Source: Montifringilla adamsi (taxonomy: Eukaryota; Chordata; Aves; Passeriformes; Passeridae). From it: DNA of 64,000 bases. The translations under genes and the position numbers were made by a program. The DNA lies in assembly GCA_017590115.1 (NCBI GenBank), contig JAGGNK010006448.1, positions 7,674,099 through 7,738,098 on the forward strand, given 5' to 3'. Of the stretch, positions 13,881-25,269 are shown piece after piece (the stretch's first letter is position 1; each line of letters begins with the position of its first letter). The notes under the pieces are model-generated. The model was not told the origin of the DNA. It saw nothing but the letters and a program-made list of their open reading frames with translations, and did no database searches.

Positions 13881-14175
13881 GAAGAAGAGATGCAGCAACA
13901 CTCATTTCATCTAGCAGATGAGATAATTCAGCTCTTCTCATATGTACAAAGGCTGTTTCACCACTGTGAGAGAGGAGACAGGGAACTAAGGGCTAAATTT
14001 AAGTCCAGGATTAAGGAGGGGTGGAGCAAGGTGTTCTTAAGATGTCATTTTATTTCTCCTTGTCCTTGTTTGATTGGTAATAAATTAAACTAATTTCCTC
14101 GAGGTCTATCTGTTTGCCCGTCACAGTAACTGCTGAGGGATCTTCCTGCCCTTATCTCAACCCCTATTTCAGAGG
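13880..14175 (+). mobile_element. Old solitary LTR, avian ERVL-like family (3' part)
   Basis: The segment follows the order of a common avian ERV LTR: a purine-rich stretch with AGGTGTT, a T-rich block, the polyadenylation signal AATAAA at 14079-14084, then a U5-like part (TCTGTTTGCCCGTCACAGTAACTG, then GATCTTCCTGCCCTTATCTCAACCC). The same order recurs at 16.6-16.8 kb and 25.1-25.2 kb. The terminal CA end is not recognisable and the 5' boundary is uncertain. A 94-codon open frame at 13809-14093 overlaps the LTR and has no domain, so I do not call it a gene. No viral coding sequence adjoins. Confidence 0.75.
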
Positions 14176-15682
14176 TTTGATATAACTGAACTGCAAGGGG
14201 TAATCTATGGCTTTGTAAAGAGTGAGCTGTGTTATCAGATTCAACTTGTATGAATAAATTTTATATCACACTGCAACAAAACGTACCTAATTTGTATTAC
14301 AAGCCTATTGGAAACTATAGTGCTTTTGCTATTATTGTAAATGACTCACTAACAGCTTAGTGTTCTGAAACCTTAACATTGACATGACCAATCTTTAGGC
14401 TTTTCAACTGCCACATATCTTGAAAGAGCATTACATATAAGGACAATTTGTTTTCTTTTTAAGAAATGCTGACCAAAGATGTCAACACTAGCAACTTTTC
14501 AGCCTCTTGAGCAGCATTCTTGCCAGTCAAGTCTATCAGCTGGTGTGCAACCTACCATTTTCGTTTGTGTTCCTCCAGAGACCCTGTTAATCTCTTCAAA
14601 ACAGTTGCTATCAGTCAGAAAATTGCTGTCTTAATTGCTGTGTATATTTTGGGGCTTGCCTGTGTTTTTTTTTTTTTTTCTTTTTTAATCCACTTAGTCG
14701 TTACCTGTTGTTTTATATGTTAGTTACAGATTGTCTTCAGGGCTTTTTGTTCTCTGCCTGCATGACCCCATGTACTGTGGAGAGTAGTGGGAGGGTTTTT
14801 GTTTGGCTTGGCTTTCGAAGAGTTTGCATGTGAACAGAAAAAAAAAAAGAAAAAAGAAACAAGCGCTACAATGTTTACGGACATGTGGACTAGATCTACC
14901 ATATAAAAAAAGCAGATTACTTAATTAGATTCTACTTGAGTTCTAATAGTACTGTCAGTTTAGTGAAAATGAAAAGGTATATTTTAATAAGTTTATGATG
15001 AAAAATCATGTAACCTTATGTTTTCTCTTCTTCAAAAATGATGATTAATCTTAGAAATAACTTCTATTCATCAACCTCTGAGTGTCTGTCCTCAATTATT
15101 TCATTCAAACTTCCTGTGTTTAAAATTGTGATACTTTGTCTGCTATTTATTAATCACAGACACAGAGCATATCTCACTACTATTCGTTCCAATAGAAAAT
15201 ATAAATTTCTTGAAGTTCTTTTACTGGATTTGAAATTTTTCCATATAATTTACAATTTGTATGTTTGATAAATACACATAATTTTTATTATCTAGTAAGG
15301 GGAGAGAAAAGGAGGCACAAGCCAGATGATGTGTGAACTGAGAGTTCTTACAAGATGATCGACCTACAAAGTAAAATTAGAAAAGAATAAACAAGGTGAG
15401 TGATGATTAAGGAGGATCTACTTAGTCACAAATAAAGAATAATTCTTATTTGCCCTTATTCACTGATGCCACATTAAAATATAATATTATATTATTTTCA
15501 TTTTAGGTAGGACTATGCTACTATTAAATACAATTTTCCTCTTCTCTTCTGCTGTGTGGTGGTGTAGAGGATAGTGTTTAACAGATAAATTTCCAGTTTG
15601 CATACATGACAGAAGAAAAAATTGTTGCAAACCAAATAATACTGCAAGAAAAAATAGTGGAGAAGAAGTCTTGTCCTTTATG
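14176..15682. other. Noncoding stretch with homopolymer runs
   Basis: It contains a T15 run (14665-14679) and an A11 run near 14840. No gene or recognised mobile element was seen. Short frames here are produced by the homopolymers. Confidence 0.55.
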
Positions 15683-15694
15683 AAATAAGGAAAT
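15683..15694. repeat. Left copy of 12-bp direct repeat flanking the 15.7 kb element
   Basis: AAATAAGGAAAT occurs here and again at 16108-16119, immediately outside the 413-bp element. A matching pair at both ends is the expected signature of a target-site duplication. Confidence 0.85.
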
Positions 15695-16107
15695 GTGCCA
15701 TTCACATTCTCTGAAAAAATTCCTTCACCCAGGATTTTTCTCCTGGGAAGCTGAGAGGCCTCTGAGAAAAGGAAAACAATTCTTATCTCATTTGTTTCTC
15801 CTGTGTTGTGCTCATGTGGAATGTGTTTGGAGATTGTTTACCCACAGGTGATTGTTTGATTGGACTCTGGTGTGAGTTGTTCTGACTCTTTGGCCAGTTG
15901 GGGCCAAGCTGTATCAGGACTCTGGAAAGAGTCACGAGTTTTCATTATTATCTTTTTAGCACTGTGTAAGTATCTTTTCTGTATTCTTTACTATACTATT
16001 GTATAGTATTCTTTAATATAATATAGTATAATAAAATAATAAATTAGCCTTTTGAGAACATGGAGTCAGATTCATCATTCCTACCTTTGTCAGGGCACAT
16101 TGAATAC
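15695..16107 (+). mobile_element. LTR-like retroelement, well preserved, songbird family
   Basis: A 413-bp element that I recognise as a repeat frequent in songbird genomes. Its parts in order are: GTGCCATTCACATTCTCTG start, CTCCTGGGAAGCTGAGAGGC, a CCCACAGGTGATTGTTTGAT block, GAGTCACGAGTTTTCATTAT, a splice-donor-like GTAAGTATC at about 15965, a palindromic TATAGTAT-rich stretch, overlapping AATAAA signals (16030-16035 and 16038-16043), and an R/U5-like end (CATGGAGTCAGATTCATCAT). The layout resembles a solo LTR, but the flanking duplication is 12 bp, longer than the 4-6 bp that integrase makes. The class is therefore left open. Preservation suggests it is younger than the neighbouring LTRs. 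Confidence 0.75.
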
Positions 16108-16119
16108 AAATAAGGAAAT
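16108..16119. repeat. Right copy of 12-bp direct repeat
   Basis: AAATAAGGAAAT, identical to 15683-15694. Confidence 0.85.
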
Positions 16120-16154
16120 ATTTACTGAATTAAAGTGAATTGGATCTAGATGCC

Positions 16155-16815
16155 AAAGTTGTGGTAGGAGATGGCTGCAGGGGTGGTCTCAGCAGGGAGA
16201 GACTGGGGCTTCCCATGTTGGATACACCAGGTTCCAGGTGGCTCCAGTGGACCCACCAGAGGGCACGGCTGAGGCCCTCAGCCAAAATGGTGGTGCCTCA
16301 CTTAAACATATTTAAGAATGGATAAAAATGCCATGAAAAGAGATGAGGTTGGAACAAAAAGAGTGACAAAGAGTGGAACTAAGACCAAAGCCTGAAGAGA
16401 AGGAGGAATTCCATGGGAAAAGGGATTTTTTTTCCCCTGCTGTCTGTGCATAGTCCAGCCAGCTCTGGGTAAACTTGTGAGGAGGTAGGAGCAGCAGAGA
16501 GCAGATATTATCAACACAACCCCCATTTCCTATCTTCCCCTGAACTGGTCTGGTGGGGAGGAGATAGAGGAATTGGGGATAAAGGTGTGAAGGTAAAGCC
16601 AGGGAATAGTGGGAAGAAAGGTGTTTAATGCTTGTGGGTTTTTTTTTCCACTATCCATATCTTGCTTAATGGGCAATAAACCAAATTGTTCCCAGACTGA
16701 GTCTGTTTTTCCCATGATGGCAATTGGTAAGTAAGGTGACCAAGGTGATCTTCTTGACTTCATCTCAAGATATGAGATTTCTTGTTCTTTTTTTTTTTTT
16801 CCTGTTTTGTTTCCT
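16155..16815 (+). mobile_element. Solitary LTR, avian ERVL-like family
   Basis: The 5' half is GC-rich (16160-16290), followed by ACATATTTAAGAATGGATAA, a purine-rich middle with GGAGGAATTCCATGGG, then GGTGGGGAGGAGATAGAGGA, a T-rich block, the polyadenylation signal AATAAA at 16675-16680 and the U5 signature GACTGAGTCTGTTTTTCCCATGATGGCAATTGG. This order matches a common avian LTR I know; the same U5 block is at 14.09 kb and 25.1 kb. The family's CCACCACA terminus is not visible, so the 3' end is lost or overprinted by the T-run at 16788-16800. Open frames of 61-77 codons inside it on either strand are incidental. There is no adjoining viral coding region. Confidence 0.85.
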
Positions 16816-16839
16816 ATTGCCTCTGGCTTTTATATTCCC

Positions 16840-17084
16840 AAGTAACTATTACATGTGAAGAAGCCTTGTTTTCCTGGAAAAGGCTAAATAACTGTCTGCT
16901 GATTTAAAGAAGTGAATGAGTTAGTTTGATTTACTTGTATATTCAGCTTTTGCTTTACTTATTAAAAAGTCTTTCAACCCACCGGTTTTCTCATTTTGCC
17001 CTTCTGATTTTCTTCCCTGTCCCACTACTGGGGAGTGGGATGCTGTGTACATCTATTAAACCTGCTCTGGTTTAAAACACTACA
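16840..17084 (+). mobile_element. Solitary LTR 3' part, second avian ERV family
   Basis: The segment follows a different avian LTR: GCCTTGTTTTCCTGGAAAAGGC, then AAGAAGTGAATGA, the variant polyadenylation signal ATTAAA at 16961-16966, CAACCCACCGGTTTTCTC, CTTCTGATTTTCTTCCCTGT, CCCACTACTGGGGAGTGGGA and an end resembling the family's GGTTTAAACCACGACA terminus (17070-17084). It starts within about 25 bp of the end of the previous LTR. The element at 53.03-53.29 kb is a related copy. The 5' boundary is approximate. Confidence 0.75.
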
Positions 17085-18128
17085 CCACATTCTGTCAGAT
17101 AAGTCCCAGCTTCAGCCCTTTTAACAAAAACCTAATATGTAGAAATTAACATTGACATCGACTCCAAAACAAGAGAACTATATGGTTGTATTACTGTAAA
17201 AGAGGCTTAGACATCTCTGTAAGATAAAGTCATTCCTTCCTGTAGGACAAAAGCTGATTTGAAATCTGCTGACTTGCTGCAGCACCAGGTTGCAGTTCAG
17301 TATGCCAACTCTTCCTTATGAATTTTTGGCTGCATGTTCTATCTGCCTGCTCAATGGACAACACAAAGCAATACTATATATTCAGATGCATGTTCTTGCT
17401 CACAAGGAAAAAAAACCAAAAAAATGAAAAGTGATTTATCTGTCTTTATTGCCAGTTTATAAAGTCAAACAAGAAATCCTGTTCTTTGTACTTTATAAAA
17501 AAACCTCACACCAATTTATGAAAAAGCAAAAAGATTTTGTACAGTTTAATATGAAAGAAAGAGAGAAAGAACTTTTTTAAAAAAGGGAAAATGACAGTCA
17601 GATTTTTTTATAACCCAAGGGGAAGTTAAAGGAAAAAAGTATTCGAAGTCAATTTAAGATGTAATTCTATAGTGGAATTGGAAACCAAAATCTTTGAATC
17701 CTAATGGAAATTCCATTGCATTTTAAGTGTATATCTGGCTACCTCAAAGTCACAATGCACATATTCAGCATGAACAGAGCTCATGGCACAATATGGTACG
17801 AATTCAATTTACATATATCATGTCTTGTGGTCTTTTTCATTACTCAAGTGCTCTCAGGATGCTTTTGCTGCTATTTGTATTCACCTGTGCTAATAAAATT
17901 CCCCGTGGTTACATTTTTGTTACAAAGTATGGTAATTTTCTAAGCAAGAAAAAGAAAAGGATTTTATTAAGCTATATATTGCTGTTAGTAATGTGACTTT
18001 TACTGCAGGTGTCAGAATGACTCAGGTAACTATTCAATGAATCAGACCCCAAAGGAAAACGCGAAGTATCACTGAATTATTGCTGTCAAAACTAACAGAG
18101 GGTTTATATTACATTGACAGAATGTGCC

Positions 18129-18131
<3 letters not shown>

Positions 18132-18162
<31 letters not shown>

Positions 18163-18246
18163 AAGAGGGAAAAAAGAAATAAAGAAATTGTATCAGGCAG
18201 AGAAAAGAAAAAAGCAAATCAACTTCAAACAAAAAAAGACCAAAGC
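18132..18246. repeat. Poly-A run (A28) plus purine-rich tract
   Basis: Twenty-eight consecutive A at 18132-18159, continuing as a G/A-rich tract. No upstream retrocopy or LINE end was recognised, and avian CR1 does not end in poly-A, so a retroposed tail is not supported. Confidence 0.9.
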
Positions 18247-20663
18247 AAAACCACAGTTCCTACACATATACTTATGTATTTTCTCTGCTTTCCTGTAATT
18301 CTTCCAGTCTTCCTTTTTTTTCCATTTGAATCTCAAACATTGTATTGCATCTGATCGTATTCATTTTTTTTCCTGGTTTTGTGTTATTTCTTCATTCATT
18401 ATAAAACTGTAGAGGGTAACTACTTCATTCTTTTAAAAAAAATATGTATTTTTTTTAAAGGTGGTAAAACATTACAGGAGACATTTTCACAGCCACAACC
18501 AGCCTTGCTATAATTGTAGTTACACTGAAGTTTATTGGACACATATTGACAAGCACTGGCAGCTGTTAAAAACTTCTTCTATAATATGGTAAGTTAATAA
18601 TAGTTCACAACCGAAAATTTAGTTGGTCGATATGCTGGATCACACATAGGACTAGGAAACTAATAAAAATGTAAGTTGCCTTCTGTCACAAAATCATGAC
18701 ATATAAAAAAGGATATAAGTAATAAAGAGCTTTCTTTTAATAGCATAAACCAGTGAAACTACTACAGATGGAGATGCCTTTAAGTAGAATTCTCTGTCCC
18801 TCTTTGATCTCTGTTGTAGACGGAAATTGATGGTAATATTCTCATCTTTGACACCTCTTTTAGATGCATGTAGATGTTATCAGGTGTGTTAAGCAGGTAT
18901 TGCTTATAGAAAGCTTTTGCATTTTATGTCCTGCTTGGCAATTGATTAAGAAAATGTGGTGCTGGAGCTGTAGGTCACATCTTAATTGGCCAGCAATCTT
19001 GTATCCTGTGCATCCTGAGCTGAACTTTGGTGGTCACTTGGGGAGGTACTCCTTACTCCATCTCAAACAGAGTCCCCCAGAGAGGCCCGTGCAGGCTCAG
19101 GTATTGCATAAGGTTGCACAAACTGAGTGATTATGCATTAGACAGGCAATAGCTGTGTACTAGATAAGCAGGTTTATGTAAACCATACTGTATGCATTCT
19201 TCTGCTTTCTCCTCGGTGTGCTTGATTTGTGGAAAATTCCCACCCTGTGCAGATTAATCAGTGTCTAATTTTTAAACCTTTTTGTCTGTATTTAGAGAAT
19301 TACCAAAATTTAGCAACAACAGGAAAGCTCAATTAAAAATGAAGATGTAGGGTTGAATACATCAACATTTTGTCTTAGTATATATGAAGAAAAAAACCAC
19401 ATTTAGGAGTCTTTTGAAAAAATATGGGTTTCACTTTTAGAACTTCACATTTTAAAAACAATAAAGAAGTTTTCAGATTCTGAGAATTATTAAGAGAAAT
19501 TCAGGTTATGGGTTTGGGGGTTTGGTGACTTTTTTTAGATGAAAGATCTGAAAGGAAATGAAAATTTCAACAGCTCTTCTCAAGTGATGTGTATTTTGTA
19601 CGAATATTATAACTCTCAACTGAATTAGACTGTGGAGAATTTAATACAATAACCTGGCAACACTAAGCATTATAGTTTAACTTTGTGTGTATATATGTGT
19701 TTGCTCCTAGTTTGCTTTTTTCCTGTTCAAGCATTTCCATGTGCCCTAAGGCAATCCCAATGCATGTAAGATATATCCCTGCTTTCATTCTGTAAAAATA
19801 CTGTTCTGTTGAAATTAAAAAAAAAATCTTCACATTATTTTAGACACATTGCACAGAAAAACAACATAAATGAATACATATAGTTTGGAGTTTTTTCTTT
19901 ATATGAAGTTATATAACTACAACCCTCTGCTAGATGGATATGCCCTTAGACATAAGTGGAAAGGTGTTTATTTAAAATTTATTTAAAAGGTGTTTGTTTA
20001 AAGGCTTTTAAGATAGTCTTTGGATGAGTAGCTCAGCCTCAGAAAACTTGCTTGTTAAAGCTTAGGTTAGAAAAGGTCCGTTATACTTATAGAATCTTAG
20101 TTATTCAAAGAGAATTCAGCACACTAAGCAGACTAAGGATTTCTGGGCAGAAGCAAAACAAGAGGCTGCCTCAGAGAAAGGTCCACTCTTGTTAGAAAAC
20201 ATAAAATGAAAAAGTAAAATAATGAAACAGGAGATGGTAATTTGCTAGAAAAGCCACGCACAAGCTATGAGCTCTTTAAATTCTGTAAGAATTCAGAGGA
20301 CCCAGAAGAACAAAGACAGCTACAGCACTGCAAAACAGCAGATGCAGGCTCTTCACAGTTCTTAGCCCATCAGAGTGCTTTTATTAATTTAGGAATAAAA
20401 GGGCTCATGGCTTTTTAGGACGTTACGGACATGTCCAGTTTTGAATTTGTTTCAGCTCAGTTTTAGCTGCAACACCACATTGCCCAGCAATCTGATGATT
20501 GTTTTCTAACTTGCTTGTAGCTTCAGCTTAGCTTTATGCAACTGTACCAAGGAATTGTACCACATATGGTAGGGGTTTAATAAAATTTAATGGTCATTGA
20601 AGGTAAAATTCTGCATCAGGGAAAAAAGAGTACTGTGAGCAACAGACTGCTAGGAAACATAAA

Positions 20664-20719
20664 AGGAAGAGAAAAGAAAAGAAAAAAAAAAAAGAAAAAA
20701 TGAGAAAAGAAAAGAAAAC
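20664..20719. repeat. GAAAA-rich purine tract
   Basis: A nearly pure purine stretch of AGAAAAGAAAAG-type units with an internal A12 run. Confidence 0.85.
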
Positions 20720-22037
20720 TATAACCACTACTGACTCCACGCTACCCTTGACAAAGAGCTCTGGGTACTGGCAACTGACAGAATTGCATGGTAGGAAAAA
20801 TGGCCTTTGACCTTTGACTGCAGGTGCTTAGAGAGGTGAGAATTGCAATGGAGAAAAGGGAAAGATGATAGAATATCTGTGTGCACAATAATTTTAAGTC
20901 CGTTGCTAGTTATGATGTTATGATTTAACAATTTGACTGAAAAGTGTTAATATCAATGTAATTATATTAATGATATCTGCTTGCTGTATTTTTATTACAC
21001 TGTTAAAACATTACTTAGACCATGAATAAATTCTTTTATCTGCATAAAAGATGTGATCCCTGTTTGGTCATATGAAAGTTCTGAGTATGATAAAAGTTCA
21101 TTCAGTCACGTATGTACAACCTCTTTTTATTTTGTACAGGTTCATATGTGTCTTGTACAGCCTGAGTGTCGCAATGATTGGTCTTTAAGCTCTCTCAGAA
21201 TTTCAGAAGAAACTGAAATTTTCAGATAGAACACCAATGTGTCTCTGAGTGCCTGGAAGGACATACTAGTTAAAAGGATATTTATGCTATTTAGTTTACG
21301 AATCCATCTAAGTTGTTTAAAAGTTACTTCTGGTGTATAAAATATGGGTTTTATGCCCGTGTTTGCACCTCCAAATATGCACCCTAACTGTGTACACTGG
21401 CATCCAGATGCAAACCATCTCCTCTGCACCCAATTGGAAAATAAAAAAGACCTGCTGCATAGTACAGAGGAAACTGTTATGTTGCAGTTCTGTACTCAGC
21501 GTGATCTGAACAGACTCTGTTCAAGAGCTCCAATGCTGAGCTGTGCCCAAGAAGCATCTATTTCTCCACAGCGATTAAAATGAGAGCATATGCTCTTAAT
21601 TTAAAAGGAAAACAACATGCCTAGGGATATTTATGCTAAAATTTCCTCTGATTTTCTATTCTGCTGGCAGTAATGTTATGAGACTTGTTAGGCTAACAAA
21701 AGAGAAATGGAAATCCATGGAAAAAAGTCGAAATCTTTTTAAGGGAAATGTTGCTTAGAGAAAAGTGATAAAATAACTTAATAGCAAAGTGTGGTAACAT
21801 TTCTGAATTGCTTGAAAGAATAAGAATTTGCAGAGGTGTTATGGATCAAAGCTTAGGAACAAAAGAGCATGTAGGAATAAAGGTGAGAACTTATAAAAAC
21901 AATTCAATTTAATGGAGCAAACCAACCCATTAATTCAATACAACAATGTTATATTTGCCAATATAACCAGGTCTAATATATCATACACAGCTCCAAGAAT
22001 ATATGTAAGTTTCCACAGATGTTTAAAATGCTGTGAT

Positions 22038-22083
22038 ACTAATTAATTTTAATTAGTGAGTCGATAATTAATGATTAATTAGG
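22038..22083. promoter_or_regulatory. TAATTA-rich palindromic cluster (candidate homeodomain sites)
   Basis: ACTAATTAATTTTAATTAGT is a perfect inverted repeat (9-bp arms, 2-bp centre). It is followed within 25 bp by GATAATTAATGATTAATTAG. Four or five TAATTA/TTAATTA cores lie in 46 bp; TAATTA is the classical homeodomain core. In AT-rich DNA such strings also arise by chance, so a regulatory role is only a hypothesis. Confidence 0.25.
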
Positions 22084-23638
22084 GACTCCGTTATTTCATA
22101 TGCCAAAGGAAACTGAAGAAGCAAACCCATATATCACATCAGGTAGTGAGCAGTTTGCACTTATATTTTGTAAAATTAAAAAAGGAAAACGTGACACCAG
22201 AAGGTGTAGAATAGGAGACTTCTTAGAATTATCCTCTGACATTTTGAGGACAGCAGTCACATTCTCAGAGATACACAAAATAAAAAATAACTTTAAATGC
22301 ATCAAATTTCAATGCATACTTATGTGAGCTACTCAAAACAGGAATCTATGATTCATAATCATAATTTATTCAACTCCAGTCATGCAGGTATCTGTGAAAA
22401 TGTACTTCTTAATCTTGAATCCACTGCCATTAATGTCACCAGTGTGATCCAGTAGCATATTAAACTATTGGTGTTGCTTAGTGTGCATAATATGGCATTA
22501 CAATGATAAACACTATCATTCACAGATATTGCTGTTTCCTTTTGAAAGGAAATAATAAAAATCACAGTAATCACAGTAAGCAAAAAGTGTGTTTACTGGC
22601 ATGTTTCTGCATATGATGCAGTTTTCCTTTAGATGTTTCTCCGCTCATTATTGAATCCTAAGACTTGAAAGTGTTCTCAGTGAAACAACCAATGTCCTCC
22701 TCTCCACCTGAGATACTTGTCAGTCAGAATTGGTTTTACCAGACACAGGAAAAAAAGGCAGTTGTTGGATTCTGTCCAAAGTCTTCCTTCATTCACTTGG
22801 AAATAAATCAGCATTTTTAATGTGAGACTTCTTTATTCTAGGAGAACTTCATGCCTATACTGAAGACTATAGGGTTATGAAGAAGTGAAATCAAAGGAAA
22901 AGTTTATGCAGCTTTCAGTAGGGGCAAATTTTAGCCAGACATGGAGGAGATGCAAGAAATTTTGATCCTTTTTTACCTTCAAACAGTAAAAGAGGGGCTT
23001 TTTTTCACCTTGATTTCTTAAATTCAGGTAAATCTAAAGTTGTGGATAGAAATGTGACATCATTAAGATTTGTATAATCAGAACAGAATAGAAAATGGCA
23101 TTTCAACAGATTGAAGAAGTCTTTGGTTTTAAATGAAGGCGGTCATTCTATCTACATATTTTATATGTAAGCAGTCTATTATATCTACTATGTACACTTT
23201 GTATTCTAGAAATAAACAGAGGAGAAAAAAAAGTATGATTTCTTTTTAACTGACAGGTATAAATATACAATATGGATTTTAAACTATACAGAAAGTGTAA
23301 ACAGAGTAGGGAGGAAGATATCCTCATATAATTCTTTATTTGCCTCAAGAAGATTTATTCTCTTATAAGAAATACACTGAATAAATGTATCTAAATATCT
23401 GTTAGAGATTTCAAGGGTTTCATCTTCTCACTGAGCTAATAATCATCTGAAAAAAATCACTTTTTATTTTCCCTGTTATTAATTATAGGAAGATATTAAT
23501 GTATTTTTGAGGTGCTTTTAGGGAAGCATTGAAACTGTCTGTACACTGGTATAATTTATGGGAAATACAAACTACATAATTAACGGTAGCCAAGTCTAAT
23601 TTTTTTGATAAAAACTTCATGAAAATTATACTTTTATT

Positions 23639-23695
23639 CATGCTGAAGGATGTAATGCATGCTGAAGGATGTATTGATTGAAATGCATCCTTCAG
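23639..23695. repeat. 19-bp tandem pair with inverted third copy
   Basis: CATGCTGAAGGATGTAATG (23639-23657) is followed directly by CATGCTGAAGGATGTATTG (23658-23676), one base different. CATCCTTCAG at 23686-23695 is the reverse complement of the core of both copies, so a 10-bp-stem hairpin with either copy is possible. Confidence 0.85.
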
Positions 23696-24500
23696 GCCTT
23701 TCTAAGGGATTTGTTTCTGATAATTATAAACTATAATCTGAATGTCATCTTAACTTAGAGATTCAACTGCTAAATCAGCATATCTGTATTTTTTGTGGTT
23801 AGCCTCAGACTTCAAAGGTACGTGAGCAGATGTTGAACTTACAGTATTCTTGTAGATTTACCAAGGTTAATGAATTATAGGGTAATTTAGCACATACTGC
23901 ATCCTCTCTAAATAACAATGCTGAATCTTATAATTTTCTGATTCTCCTTGCTTTGACTTATTTCTACATAATCTAAAATATTCCTGACGGAATCAAGAAT
24001 TGTATTTAAACAAGGACATGTCTTTAAGGATACATTTAATTGTCTGCAGTAAGTGTATATTTTGCTACATCTTGACTGAGCACTTGAATGAGACCATCAG
24101 TCAGTATCTGAGCTACAAATTTTGGGAAAAGAATTAGCAATGTTCTGCTTAGTCTAAATTCTAACCTAATTTAAGGGGGACAGAGGGTAATAGTGCTGCG
24201 ATTTTCATAAACCAATAATTATATGCTATGAATAATAAAGTTTGGTTGCAAACCATGTTGTGTGACTCCATAAAAAAGCAATTTTCAATTAGCAGAGAGG
24301 TATATAGAATAAAACCAGTATTTCAGCATCACTCTTTGGAACTCAGTATTTTGCTGTGACTGTTATAGATTAAAGTTTTATTAGGGCAAAAATGTATGTT
24401 CCTAGGAAATTTATAAAGTGAGCCTATCTTTTAATATAAATGCATAATAACAAAAATGTAAATTTTCTTAAATTAACTTTTACAGAAAAGAAAGAAATCC

Positions 24501-24517
24501 TTTTTTTTTTTTTTTTT
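24501..24517. repeat. T17 homopolymer
   Basis: Seventeen consecutive T. Confidence 0.95.
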
Positions 24518-24974
24518 GTATGAATCTATAAAGTGCAAGAATCTAAATCTCTGATAAAAAGTGTTTTATACTGGTTTTCAATGAAAAAGACAGCTATAGT
24601 GAGAGCTTGCTTGTAATTTAAGTATGTGTGCATTTGAAAAATTAATGTTAATTTTGTTTTCTTGTGAAAAGTTGTAAAAAAAGGTCACAACTCACAGATT
24701 ATAACAACACAGTGTAAAGTGCAGGTATGAACAATGCCAAATGAGTCAATTACAAAATTACCTGTTGTTCTCATAGATGATTTCTAGACAGAGGAGTGTT
24801 GAAATACATACTTTGACAATATTTAAAGAAGCAGATAAGTAATACAAAAGATTTCTAGAGAACAGATATCTTTCTACATTTAGCGGAGAAAAGCACCTGT
24901 TTCTAGAAAAATGTTTATTGTGATGGAGAAAAGTATAGAAATGATGGCTGTAGACATACAGTGATATTTTACAT

Positions 24975-25269
24975 TTCTGACACTCGTGCACTCAGAGAGC
25001 TGGGCTCTACCTGTGCTACCACACTGCACGGGGGTGGGACCCAGATGACCTGGGGACCCTGCAATGTGGGGCACAAAACACTCCCACCATCTATGGGGAT
25101 CCAAACATTTAGGTGCCAAGTCCATTCTGGTTTTCCCATTGTGATAATCACTAAGTGATCTCCTGGTCTGTACCGTGAACTTTTCCAACTGACCTGCCCA
25201 GCTCATCCAGCTGGGGTGGGAGACTGAGAGAGCAGTTAGGTGGGCTGGAGTTCGAGGTCAACCAACCAC
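24975..25269 (+). mobile_element. Solitary LTR, avian ERVL-like family (3' part recognisable)
   Basis: The end of this GC-rich island carries the same U5 signature as the LTRs at 14.1 and 16.7 kb: TCCATTCTGGTTTTCCCATT, then GTGATAATCACTAAGTGATC, then a G-rich part ending GGTCAACCAACCACA, close to the family's GGGTCAACCCACCACA terminus. The polyadenylation-signal block is missing, which suggests an internal deletion. The upstream GC-rich 150 bp are taken as the diverged 5' part, but that boundary is a guess. Frames of 60-108 codons on both strands cross the island and show no domain. No viral coding sequence follows. Confidence 0.6.

Larger units (their letters stand above)
17085..24960. other. 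AT-rich noncoding stretch with simple repeats
   Basis: No gene or recognised transposon was seen. It holds an A28 run and purine tract (18132-18246), a GAAAA-rich purine tract (20664-20719), a TAATTA-rich palindromic cluster (22038-22083), a 19-bp tandem pair with hairpin potential (23639-23695) and a T17 run (24501-24517). The block 18860-19250 is less AT-rich and repeat-free; it could be single-copy conserved DNA. An 88-codon frame at 18864-19130 there has no recognisable domain. Confidence 0.55.

Noticed and set aside
13809..14093. 94-codon open frame, plus strand
   Set aside because: It overlaps an old LTR recognised by its polyadenylation and U5 blocks, so the frame is incidental.
18132..18159. 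A28 run as the tail of a processed pseudogene
   Set aside because: No recognisable coding or LINE sequence lies directly upstream, and no target-site duplication was seen around it.
24880..25206. 108-codon open frame, minus strand
   Set aside because: It lies antisense across a GC-rich LTR; long frames on both strands follow from composition.
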